A DNA stretch of 64,000 nt from Kalmusia sp. IMI 367209 (Eukaryota; Ascomycota; Dothideomycetes; Pleosporales; Didymosphaeriaceae), in assembly GCA_027946365.1 (NCBI GenBank), contig JAPEUQ010000004.1, positions 3,720,001-3,784,000 of the forward strand. The letters are read 5' to 3'. Shown in pieces: positions 1 to 11,133 of this stretch (position 1 is the stretch's first letter; every line of letters begins with the position of its first letter). The translations under genes were made by a program, and so were the position numbers. The notes under the pieces are model-generated. The model was not told the origin of the DNA and searched no databases. It worked only from the letters and a program-made list of their open reading frames with translations.

Positions 1-66
1 AGTCTTAGTATTAAGTCTTAGTGTTGGGTCTTAGTATTGAGTCCTGGGTCCTGGGTCCTGGGTCCG
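1..66. repeat. short minisatellite (agtcttag / gtcctgg units)
   Basis: Imperfect 10-15 bp units built on 'agtcttagt' give way to about three copies of the heptamer 'gtcctgg'. The same theme reappears in the minisatellite at 14970-15257. The array may continue left of the window. Confidence 0.6.
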
Positions 67-598
67 GCATACAAGGCACGAGTTATATAGAGGTGACTAT
101 CTAAGGGAGAGAAAAAGTAAGGGTAAATCACCCTTTATATACTACTAAGTATCTAGAAAGGGTGTATAGTTTTTTCAGCTATAAGGTTGGTGAATTACCT
201 AAATAGGAAGAGATAATATACTTAAGGGAGGTATATAAGAAGTTTAAGGCCAGTAAATTACCTAAATAGGAAAAGATAATACGCTTTAGTAAAGGTATAA
301 TATATAATATATATATATATATAAATTAGTGATAGGGTTAGGCGTATAGATAGAAGGAGCCTTAAATAGGGTATTAAATGAAAATAAAGTATCTCAGGTC
401 TCTAATTAACCTAGAAAGTTATAGAAAACATAATATTAATAAGAATGTTAATGAGGATACTAATGTTAATACTAGTACTAAGAACTTATAGGTTCTAATT
501 GGCCCATAAAGTCGTAGAAAGTTCTAAAGAGTATAATATTAATAATAATATTAGTATACTAGGGTCTAAGGAACTCTTCATGTTAACTTATATAGCTT

Positions 599-790
599 AA
601 AAAACTCATATTTTATATTTATATATAAATTTATACTAGTAGATTATTTTAAGTTCTTTAGACTATAGTTATAGACTAAGCCTATACTGAAAGCTTAAAC
701 TCGACACTATTACTAGGTAAAGAAAACTTACGTCTTATATTTATATATAAATTTATAGTAGTAGATACTTTTAAGTTTTTAAATAAGCTT
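599..790. repeat. direct repeat pair in the AT-rich block
   Basis: A stretch of about 55 bp starting near 606 recurs about 122 bp downstream (near 728), sharing 'ttatatttatatataaat' and the following 'ttata.tagtagat' context with a few changes. It looks like a decayed local duplication. Confidence 0.5.
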
Positions 791-2855
791 AACTTAACCT
801 CTATTACTATATAAATCTCTATAGTGCGCCTTTATTATTCCTAATATATCTACTTCCGATAATACTACCATTATCACTTCTATAAAGAGGGACCCATCAT
901 CCCTTTATCTTATAAGTATTATATAGTTATAATTATAACGCTATAGATATATAAGTTAACTATATATAGCTTTATCTACTACCGCCACCTGGCGCTTTGG
1001 CGTAAAGTTCCCTGGTAAGACCTCTATAAAGGTCAGTCTATAGACCATAAAGAAGATATTTATAAAACCTCTTACGTATATACTTAATACTAAGTTTATT
1101 AATAAACTTATTAACTTTAACTTCACCCCATTCATAGATAGTACTTAGGTTAAACCTATAAATAAGTTAGGGCTCTATCTTCCTATTTAGACTAGAGCTG
1201 AGCTTAATAAAGTATAAAGATGGCGGGTAATATTATCTCTAGATATAAATTATATTAGTTTTAATATTAAGGACTGGGGCTCTTTATCTACTAATAGGTC
1301 TTAGGAGTTTAACTGGGAGTTAGCCGCCCAGCTTAAGCCTAAGATAGTCTTACCCTATAATCCTATAGTAGAGGAGGTGATACGCTATTTATACATAAGC
1401 TACTACTACCTAGGAGAGAGTGTTTAGGATAATTATTCCATTCTTAATAAAGAATTTCTCCTTAATTTTACCCCACTTAACTTATCGGACGAAGATAACG
1501 ATAATAAAAATAAAAATAGAGATAAGAAAGAGGATAAAGATAATAATAATAATAATAAAGATAGTAGTATTTATTATCTATACTAGTTTAATAATTAATA
1601 TATTAGACTCATTACGTAGTACTAGGCTTAGCGGGCCTTACGCATTAGTAAAAGTTTAGGAAAGATTTTAAAGACTTACTAGTCTATATATCTTATAAAA
1701 ACTCTTTTAGAGATATATACTAGTCTCTAGACTAGTATATTATAAGTAATAAAGCTTAGTATTACTACGCCTATACTAAGCTCATTATAAGGCTATGGAG
1801 TGAGAATATAGAGGAGCTATATATAAATTACCATAAGAGTTCTACCACTAATACTATTAGTTACTATAGAATCTATTTTAAGGACCTCTATTAATCTATT
1901 CGCTAAAAGATAGGTCGTCAATATACTAGGTATTAGATAAATAATAAGGCGTGTAGTTTTATATAGAATTTAAAAGTCCCACTATTATTATATATAGTAA
2001 AGTAGTCTTATAAGAATATAGAGGACGTCCACGCCTTATAGAAGAGGAGAAGAAGACGTTATATAGCAGCGCTTATAAAAGCGTCATAAGAATCATTAGT
2101 AAAGAATAAAGGAGAAGAAAAGAAAAAGAAGATAATGACTAGGTAGGGTTAATTCTTATATAGTAGCTCTAATATAACTTTTTAGTTATATTTAAGATAC
2201 TTCTAATTTTAGGTCCTTATTTAGGGTGCTAGTAAGGGTAATAATTAAGTAGAAGTAGTTAAATAATAGATATAACTAGATTATAAAGAATAATAGAAGG
2301 ATAACGTAATATAATAGATTATAACTATATACCTTAATTAAATAGATAGATTTATAATCTTCGTTAGTACGCTATTATAATTGGCCTAGAAAGTTCTAGA
2401 AAGTTAATTCTTATATCCTAATTAGTCTAGAAAGTTACGAAAAGTTTTAGTATAATACTAGTCTCTTCTAGTATTTTAGTAAATCTAGTTCTTAATCTAG
2501 CTAAGATATATCTATCTTATGAGATAGTATACCCTACTAGTTAAGATAGTAATACTTTTATAAGTTATAGAACTAAAGCTGGTTTTAATATATATAATAA
2601 TAAATCTAATAATTTTATTATTTATCTTTATTCTATCTATCCACACGCTTACCATCTTCTATATAATATACTAAGTTATTATACCCTTAATAGTGCCGCT
2701 TAAACAACATTCTATACTATCTACTAATAAAATTACTTTCTCTATAATATCTAAGTATAAGTATTTCTATAATATAAGATGGAGTTTAGCTACTATTATT
2801 ACTAAATCCTCAACCAACGGCGACTATACGTGATAGAAAAAAACTAGATAGGGTG

Positions 2856-2980
2856 AAACCTATACTAAGAAGTAGAATATAGAATCCTATTAAAGTGAAG
2901 CCCTATACTAAGGAATAGAATATAGAGTTCTATTAGGATAAAGCCCTATACTAAGTATAGAATATAGAGTCTCGTCTCCT
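2856..2980. repeat. 43 bp tandem repeat, three copies
   Basis: The word 'cctatactaag' starts at 2859, 2902 and 2945, an exact 43 bp period. Each copy continues into a shared 'agaatatagagt'-type segment with a few differences. It lies wholly inside the AT-rich block. Confidence 0.75.
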
Positions 2981-5900
2981 TAGTTAATCACGATAGGAAC
3001 TAAATAAAATAAATAACTATAGAGTAAGCTATACTTCTAAAAAGAAAAAAAATTAATTAATAGAGTCTTAGCTTTATATACGTCGATGGGGACGCACTGG
3101 CCCTAAATAAAGATAGAATATATAGAATAAAAAGCCCTATTTTATATTAGATATATATATATTTTCTATATTATTTATAACCTTCTATAAACTTCTGTAA
3201 CTTTCTAGGCTAATTAAGATATAAGAATTAACTTTCTAAGACTTTCTAATCCAACTATAAAGTTAATAATAGTAATAATAATATTATAATATCTCTTTTA
3301 ATTTTATATATTAAGTTAAAAAATATTAACTAAAAACTTAATTTATTTTAAATAGAAAGATCTTCTTCTATATATAGTTCTTTTACTAGATTATAGCTTC
3401 CGGCTTAAGTACTATAATAAAACTAGTACTAAGGTATACTTTAAAATTAATTCTTTTATAATATACTATCCTTTTAGAAGACTAGAACACTAGCTTTTTT
3501 AGAAGATAGGGTGACGGCCTTAGAGCAAGATTCTAAAAACTAGAAGATAAAGATTTCTATCCCATTTATACTTAGGGGTCCTCATTAAGAGGGTATATCT
3601 ATTCATCTTAGGGAACTTTCTATAGCGTGCGTAGATGAAAGTCTAGTATTTAATCTAAGTCTTAACTTTATTACTATAACTCTAGTACTCCTACCCTTCA
3701 TCCTAATACTACTAATACCTATCCTTACCTATGTACTACTCACCTAGCTCTATCTCTATAATACGACTAATGTTAATTACTATACTATTATCTTTTAGCG
3801 ATAGTAGGCTCTTATTAGACTAGATAGTATAAAATTATCTATTAACGTTAATAGAATTATAGACCTGTGATCCATATTATTAATATATATCTAATATTAA
3901 TATTAGATAGCCTATGTAAGAGGTATCACTGTCGTCTACTAGAATTATATATATATACCCTAAGGGGCTCTATATTAGGGCTTATAATAGCGGAGACTGG
4001 AGACTTACTAATATTATAAAAAGTTAGTTATTATTTAGTAACTAAGTTTACTAGAACTTATAGCTAAAGGTTATAGAAGGAGTAACTATATCTTCCTTCT
4101 AGTAAATTTTAGTATTAATATACTATTATAAGTATACTTTAACTTACCTCCCTAAACATCTGCGGGCGGGGGTAAGGACTCCTAAGTCTAGATAGATAGA
4201 GGTAAGGATAAGGGTAAGGATAGGGACTAAAATGGGCTAGATTATAGTAAATATAAGTATCCTATATTAAAATAGTAAGATAATACTTACGCCTACTTTA
4301 AGGTTTAGAGCCTCCTCCTCCTTATTAAAGGAGGGGGAATTTACTGAGACATAGAGGCTATTTAAGTTAGTATAATCTAAAGAATTTTCAAGACTTTAAC
4401 TTATAAGAATGGGGGGTAGTAGGTAGGGCCTATCAGCAGTATTAATATATCTAGATACTAACTAATTAAGTTTAATATACGGGCGTATGCAGCGGTAGTA
4501 ATAGACAATGATAATAATTATCTAGTCTAATTAATATTATTTTACTAAACCTATATAATATAAACTAATTAGCGTAGGAGTAGAAGTAGAAGTAGAAGGG
4601 AGCCAAGACAACACTATAATATAGTTATTAACTATCTATTTAATATATACTTAAGATAATAATATAATAGAAGAAGATTATTATATTTTACTTAAATTAA
4701 AGATATTAGTCTAAAGGACTTTAGATTACTTCTTATTAATATAATATTAGTAAGCTGAAATTTAAACTAGATAACTTATAGACGGAAGTGGGCACTACTA
4801 TAGATTTATCTATTAGGAAGGGTTATTACACCCACAAGGATACTCTCCTCCCTAATGGGGAATATTAGGGTGGCGCTAAAGGGTGTAAAGAAACGAGGTA
4901 TATTAATATTAAGAAGAGGATTCTAATAGATAGGCTACTTAACTATCTACTATAGTAATCACACGCTCAAATTTATTATTAGAGATAAATAATAAGATAA
5001 ATATTAATATAAGAATACACTTCATTACTCTAGTAATCACAAGTAGAGCGATGAGACGAAATAAGAAGATATATCTATTACTAAACTTTCTAAGACTCAC
5101 CAACCTAACATAATATATACATTCACTAATACTATTAAAAACTATTCTTTTCTTTTTATATAACATTTCTATAACTTTCTATAACTTTTTAAGCTAATTA
5201 GAGACTACGTTTTAACTTTTTATAACTTTCTGGGCCAATCGGAAAGAGTTAGGGTCATAGTAATAAATAATAGAATATAAGTTACTAGTATACACGATTA
5301 TAATTATATTAATTTAGTATATATTACTATCTATATATTTCTCCTTCTTTTTTAGTAAGCTTACGTCTTCGCCCATGCAAAGACGTTAATATAAAGATTA
5401 ATATATTCTAAGTTTAAAATATTATATCTCTTAATGGCGTCTAGAATTCTTAAAGACACTAAGTTTATAATATAGCACGTATACTACGTCTAGTTATAGA
5501 TACCTTAGGACGAATAGAGGAGCTTCGGACTATTAAAACGTTAATAGATATTTCTAAATATAGTATAATTAGGTCCTTTAAAGATACTTATTATAGTATT
5601 ATAATTAGTAGCCTACGCTATAACTTTTATATTTTAGAGATAGATAGTAGCATTAGCATCTATTATAATACCCTACGTATTAGTAGTCTGGCTTAGGGTA
5701 GAGACGTCTCCTCGCCTTCGCAAAGCCCTAGTAGCAACACGCTCAGCTTCTCTCTTAATTTAATACTATATAAGCCTAGTCTAAGCCCGCACGATGATTA
5801 AGGATAGCGTATATATAAGGTCTAATGGGTTAAACTGAGTAGTAAGCTCTACCTAATACGTAATAGAGGGTAAGTCTTTATATAACTAACCTATAACTTT

Positions 5901-7792
5901 ATAAAGATTCTTAGTAGTAATAATATAATAAGGGCTCTCATATAATAATAAGCTAGATCTAATCACGTTTACTATACTATATATATACTAATTAGTATGG
6001 GTATAATAGTACTCTTATTAATAAAAGTAAGGACCGTACTATTTATCTATATCTTAAACTTATATAATGAGAATGTGGTAGGGTAATCTTTATATAGGAT
6101 ACTAATAGGCTTTAACTATATAAGAGGATTAATGACTTTTAACTCTAAGTCCTTATTATAAATTAAAGCACTATATAGCTTTTAACGTAGATTATTTTTT
6201 AATAAATATTTTAAACTCTCTAAGATCTCTTAAAAACCTCTATCGGACGTACTTTTCATTCATTATTTATAGTTATAAAGTAGGTATAGTATTATACTAT
6301 ACCTCCTTAGTCTTTATCTAAAAGTGGTTCCTCCTAACGGCCTATAAATTTTTAAGACCTTAAGAAGCTTCTTATGGGCCTCCTATTTATAATTTAATTA
6401 TAAATTCTACTATATCTATATCTATACTCTTAACCTATCCTTAATATAATTTATATTACTTAATATAATACTTTGAGATAGTTAACTAAGTATGAGGACT
6501 TATATAGAGCCCTTCCTCTATTTATTAATAGTTAGTTCTATAGTTTACGCTGCCTCCATCCTTTACCTAATATAGGCTCATTAACTATAACATTAGTAGT
6601 CTCCTTATACGCCCCAAATGAATTAAACATCTAGTATAGAAGGAAAATATACCTAGTATTAATAAAACTAGGACTTCTACCTCCCTAGCTAAGACGTTAC
6701 TATCTATTAGCTATACTTTTAGTAACTAGTAGCTTTTAGATAATAATATAGATAACGTTAGGAATATTAACGCCTATACCTAGTATAGTTATAGCGAACA
6801 CAATTTATATAAAAGAGTTTATCCTTTAAAATTTATTATATATTTAGTTATGGTTAATTTTAGGTTATTAGTAACATAACTCTATAGGATATTATATATA
6901 CCTAGTAGACTATCTCTACTTTATATATATAACTGCTCTAGCGGTGCATCTTTAGTCATTTAAGCTAGGGTATTTATAAACTACGTAACTATATTATAAA
7001 TAGTCTTTATACTATCTATATAGATAATAATCTTTAGAATTAAAATTAATATAGCCTTACTATCTATCACTATAAGGTTTATTAAAAAGTATAGTAAGTC
7101 CTACTTTGACAACTACCCTCTAGAGATAGGAATAAGGTAGAATAATATATTAGGGTGGTTAATAGACGTTTAAATAACCTCTATCTAATATATATAAGGC
7201 CCAACTATATAAAACCTAGTAGATTTTAGGATTTTCTACTTACTTTCATTATCTAGGTAGCGCTATAGCTAAACCATGCAATATCCTTAGAGATAATAAA
7301 ATATAGCTATCTAAGATAGATAAATACTAGTTGAAAATCCTCCTACTATGAGATAAGGTAGTATTTATTAATTATAATAAGACTAATCTATAACTATAGT
7401 TAAGTACTCTTTAACGCCCTATGAAATGGACGAGACGCTATCTACTCTAGTCCTAAGAGAATATACGTATATATACCTACTATAATCTTATTAATAAGGC
7501 TTTTTATACTATCCATGTGGTAGCGTTAAGAAGATATGGCTAAGCCCCCTTAAATTTATAAATATTAATTAACTATTTATCGCCTAGTTTCGACAGCGGT
7601 ACCACCTATAGTATAATCTTTTAAATAAGAATATTATAGATATAGAATATGAGGCTTTTACTAAAACTAATATAGATGATAAGTAATATATCTTTATATT
7701 TAAAGACTAGAAGTTATAAAGTCTATACCTACTTAGGTTTTAACTTAAAGTCCTATACGCTAGAGGTATTCAAAATACGCTGTAAGCTTACC

Positions 7793-7987
7793 TGTTAGGA
7801 TTAAATATAGCAGCGAGCATTCCTCAAGTAATGATAAGATTGAAATCTGTCTTCTACCCTCTATCTTCCCCCGCGTTTTAAGGGGTGTTGCGCTAGCGCG
7901 TTCCTAGCGCCTCGCTTGCGCGGCGCTCTTGGCAAGGAACCATCACGTGATTATGTTGTCACGGGATCACGCACTTCACTCCTTACA
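7793..7987 (-). repeat. LTR (element 3' LTR)
   Basis: 195 bp, starting TGTTAGG and ending CTTACA on the plus strand. It matches 14498-14692 base for base by eye. It is the 3' LTR because the element's genes read on the minus strand. Confidence 0.95.
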
Positions 7988-8003
7988 ACTATCCCCCCTC
8001 TCT
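7988..8003 (-). promoter_or_regulatory. polypurine tract of the retrotransposon
   Basis: Read on the minus strand, GAGAGGGGGGATAGT abuts the element's 3' LTR. This is the expected place and composition for the plus-strand DNA primer. Confidence 0.75.
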
Positions 8004-8190
8004 TGCTAATGGCTGTCTCAGCCACTCGTAATTTGCTCTCTGTGTGATAGATTCGTAGTGCTACGATGGGGTGACACTGTCGCCTCGCCGTCGCTCCATA
8101 GTGAGGCAGTCACTGTGTCTGTTGCTGTGGTGAAGTAGAGGCTGCGAAATTGCTGTTGTTGTTAGGGGCGACGGCGGTGAGGAGAGAAAC

Positions 8191-8252
8191 ATATATATAT
8201 CCTCAAGCCCTCTGCCGCTCCTGTCTCTTTTTTTTTTCTTTTGGCTTGAATT
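8191..8252 (+). promoter_or_regulatory. candidate core promoter of the antisense gene
   Basis: A TATATATA run near 8192 is followed by a T/C-rich tract (about 8217-8242), about 95 and 45 bp before the ATG at 8287. TATA plus a pyrimidine tract is a common fungal core promoter layout. It would drive the gene that runs against gag-pol. Confidence 0.4.
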
Positions 8253-8286
8253 CGTTGTCGACTCCCCGCGTCTCGCCGTCGCCATC

Positions 8287-9512
8287 ATGTCGTGGCCTCT
8301 CCTGCCTATCGCTGCGGCCCCGGCGCCCCCGGGCACTCCTACCGTAGGCCCGCTCTTCGATTACGCTTCGCTGTCGCTAATCCTTCGCGCAGACTCCTCT
8401 CTCCCGTCGCCTCGCCCCGGAGGTGAAACTCCGGCGGCCTTGCTGTCTCCGCTGTTCGAAGCGCATCGGCGCTGAAGGATGGGAGTGCAACGCCCTCCCC
8501 TACAAGAAGTGTGCGTATTGCGTGAGCTTGCGCAAACCTTGCGAGCCTGTCCCCGTCAATTTTGTGAGAGAGGTGAATACCCTGCTCCGCGCCGCCGAGG
8601 CCCTTGCGCTTCCCGGCGGTGACAACGCCGTTGCGCGCAGGGCTCTCCTGGACTCTTGCAAAGACTACAAGGCCCTGGTAGAGGGCACCTTGCGAAAGGA
8701 GGCGAAGCGGGGTGGCACCCGTAAGCCGACTGGAGCAGAGGTTGCCCTCCTCCAGGTGGATGCAACCAACCGCCTCGCTGCCGCTACTGAGGGCATTTTG
8801 GACATCTTCCGCTTCCTGGTATGTCCTTTCTCTTTATCAGGCGTTCCGCCGTCGTTCTAACGTCGAGTAGTTGGGCAGGCGCCTCGGCTCCGTCGATGCG
8901 CAGACCGATCCTTCACCCGCCGCCTCTGCGTCGCCCCCGCCTCACTCCCCGTCGCCCCCCGTCGAACGCCGTCGAACCGCCGCTTCAGGAGGAAGCTTCC
9001 GCTTCTTCTCCGTCGACTTCAAGCAGCAGCTCCGCCGATTCGCAGTCGAGCGACGCCGACTCGCCGCCAGAGGAACAAGGAGGAGGAGAGGTGGATCAGG
9101 GGCGGTGGTTATACAAGCCCAACCCCTGCGCCCCGTCCCACCCCGTCCCACCCCCGTCCCGCCCCCGTCCGACCCCCGTGTTTCCGCCCCTCCCCGCTCT
9201 CCCTCAGCAGCATGCTGCGTCGGGGTCAGCACCCTGGTGAGTCCTCGCGGGCGGGCGCCGCTCGTGAAGCCGCCGCTTCTGCAGGGAAGCGAAAGCGGCG
9301 ATGGCGCGCCGCCTGCGGAGTGCGCTGGAGGCCCCTCCGCCGGCCAGCAGAAGAAGAAGAAGAAGGATTCGCGCCCCAGCCCGGCGCCTAAGGTCGCTCC
9401 CGCCGGTGGCAAGGGCAGGGTAAGGGCAAGGGCAAAGGCAAGGCCAAGGCCTAAGTCGCCTTACGGCGCAGCCACTTCTAGTTTCTCTAGACGCACAATG
9501 TTCGCGCAGTGA
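8287..9512 (+). CDS. antisense accessory gene of the retrotransposon, zinc-cluster-like cysteines
   Basis: Three exons join in phase: 8287-8343, 8393-8818, 8871-9512, giving 374 residues. The introns are 49 bp (donor GTAGGC, branch GCTAAT) and 52 bp (donor GTATGT, branch TTCTAAC, acceptor TAG), both ordinary fungal introns. Residues about 30-65 hold six cysteines spaced C-x2-C-x10-C-x7-C-x2-C-x6-C. This resembles the Zn(II)2Cys6 cluster, except that the first loop is longer than the usual six residues. A helical-looking middle follows, then a low-complexity Pro/Ser/Arg region with a Lys run and an Ala/Lys/Arg-rich end. The gene ends 47 bp from the end of the integrase frame, tail to tail, inside the element. 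Function is unknown; a nucleic-acid-binding accessory protein is an inference. The open minus-strand frame over 8942-9412 is most likely its shadow. Confidence 0.65.
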
Positions 9513-9559
9513 GGTCGACGTTGTAGCGACGGTCTTCGGACCTTATCAAAAATGAAATT

Positions 9560-11125
9560 TCATGTCTTCCTGTTCTTTTTCTGATTGAACTGTGATGTCA
9601 GCTCGCTACTGATGTCTTCTTCAGGTACCCATTGGTTAAATTCTTCTGCCCAGCCTTTCCATTTGACCAAGTACTGCATCACTCCCTTATTTTTTCTCTT
9701 GCCTAATAGCTGGTCGACTTCATATCGTTCCTCTTGCTCCTCGCCGTCGTCAAGGTTGATAGGGCCAGGAGGTTCGGGGTCATCTTCCGGCCTTTTCCGA
9801 TATGGCTTTAGTACTGAGGTGTGAAATACGGGGTGAATCCTTGAACCTGGCGGCAAGTGGAGCCTATAAGCCTGTTTACCTACGGGTTCTGCTATTGAAA
9901 ACGGCCCAATATATCGCGGAGATAGCTTTTTACTTGGGTACCGTAGCTTTAAGTTCTTAGTCGATAATAGAACTTGCTCATTCGTTTTAAACACTTGCGG
10001 CTTATGCTTCTTGTCGTAGTGCCGTTTTTGGGCTTCTACTGCGGTAGCCCACTGTTCTTCCAGTTTCTGGCGGTCTCCTTCCAGGCGACTCACCCGTTCC
10101 GCGACAGAGGGGATATCGGGTCGCGCTGTCGTTTCGCAGTCGAGTCGCGGGTGAAACCCGTAGCACGCGAAGAATGGAGAGTACCCCGTAGTTGCGTTTT
10201 TTGAATTATTGTATGCGAACTCTGCTAAGGGCAGTAGGTGTGGCCAGTTCTTTTGATCCTCCAATACGTACGCTCGTAGGTATTGTTCTAGGGTTTGGTT
10301 TTGTCGTTCCGTCTGCCCATCAGTTTGTGGGTGGAAGGCGGTGCTCAGCCGTCGCTTCACCTTCGTCGCGAAGCAGAACTCTGACCAGAACGCTGACGTG
10401 AACGTAGGTCCCCTATCTGATACTACGCCTTTTGGAAACCCGAAAAATCTAACAATCTGGTCTACAAAGATATCAGCCAGGCCAGCTGCGTCCGTATCTT
10501 TTGTTGTAGGGAGATAGCGCGCCATCTTGGTGTAGCGATCGACTACCACGAGGATCGCATCATAGACGCAGCCGTGGCGCCTGCTTGGCGGCAGTCCTGT
10601 GATGAAATCCATAGTTAGCTCTTGCCATGGTCCTGTGGGTATGGGTAGTGAGTTGAGCTCCCCTGCAGGGCGCTGCTTTGGCGCTTTTATCCTACATACT
10701 GCGCAGGAGTCAATATGCTCCTTTACTGTAGCCTCCATGTTCAGCCAGAAGTACTGACGGCCTATCAGTTCTAGGGTCTTTGCCCGCCCAAAGTGGCCTG
10801 CTAGTGGGTCGTCATGGCTATTCCGTAGGATTTCCGCCCTGAGCGCCGGCTCATTTGGCACATACACCCTGTTTCCGTGGAGTAGTATGCCTCTCTCTCC
10901 CAGCTTCCACTGTTCCGACCGCCCACCCCTGCCTCGCCTTCGCGGCGACGGGGTGACGATGTCGGCACGCTTCTGCGCCACAAACGCATCAGAAGCTTGC
11001 GACTTTCGGATCAGTTCTAGGAGCGATTCGCCCAGTGGCTCATATGCTTGTTGGGTCTTTAGGGCCTCTTGAGCCTGCCGTCTAGTTACCCGCCTCAATA
11101 CTGACGTGGCACTGACTTCTGACAA
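9560..11125 (-). CDS. retrotransposon integrase with chromodomain (3' part of pol)
   Basis: The frame begins with the linker after RNase H. It then shows the H-H-C-C zinc-binding region ending in CAVC, and the integrase core with the DDE triad: Asp in TMDFITGLP, Asp in VSDRGPTF, Glu in DGQTERQNQ. The C-terminal part carries the RYIGPF region and a chromodomain (YLVKWKGW, then NQWVPEEDI), which defines chromoviruses and is thought to guide insertion into chromatin. It has no ATG of its own: the frame reads from beyond 11155 and must be fused to the RNase H frame, which stops at 11134-11136. The join needs a one-base shift, so this copy has either a one-base deletion or a base-calling error at about 11134-11160. 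Confidence 0.9.
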   Translation of the reverse strand: MSEVSATSVLRRVTRRQAQEALKTQQAYEPLGESLLELIRKSQASDAFVAQKRADIVTPSPRRRGRGGRSEQWKLGERGILLHGNRVYVPNEPALRAEILRNSHDDPLAGHFGRAKTLELIGRQYFWLNMEATVKEHIDSCAVCRIKAPKQRPAGELNSLPIPTGPWQELTMDFITGLPPSRRHGCVYDAILVVVDRYTKMARYLPTTKDTDAAGLADIFVDQIVRFFGFPKGVVSDRGPTFTSAFWSEFCFATKVKRRLSTAFHPQTDGQTERQNQTLEQYLRAYVLEDQKNWPHLLPLAEFAYNNSKNATTGYSPFFACYGFHPRLDCETTARPDIPSVAERVSRLEGDRQKLEEQWATAVEAQKRHYDKKHKPQVFKTNEQVLLSTKNLKLRYPSKKLSPRYIGPFSIAEPVGKQAYRLHLPPGSRIHPVFHTSVLKPYRKRPEDDPEPPGPINLDDGEEQEERYEVDQLLGKRKNKGVMQYLVKWKGWAEEFNQWVPEEDISSELTSQFNQKKNRKT

Positions 11126-11133
11126 CTCTTGGG

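Larger units (their letters stand above)
1..7792. repeat. AT-rich, RIP-like degenerate repeat block
   Basis: The stretch is very AT-rich and TpA-dense, with stop codons in every frame and no convincing gene. This is what heavily RIP-mutated transposons look like in ascomycetes. A few segments keep a coding-like texture, for example around 1280-1570, where runs of GAT/AAT codons look like decayed GAC/AAC codons, but no family can be named. The word 'tagaaagtt', often next to 'aattgg', recurs on both strands (near 400, 500, 2390, 2430, 3200, 5180), which suggests several decayed copies of one repeat family. The short open frames at 1420-1659 and 4939-5166 have no protein-like character. Confidence 0.8.

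Noticed and set aside
1420..1659. 79-codon ORF in the AT-rich block (also 4939-5166)
   Set aside because: Ile/Lys/Tyr-rich translations are what RIP-like AT-rich DNA gives by chance; there is no domain and no neighbouring exons.
8942..9412. 156-codon minus-strand ORF rich in Gly/Pro/Arg
   Set aside because: It is antisense to the better supported spliced plus-strand gene and arises from GC-rich codons; there is no motif.
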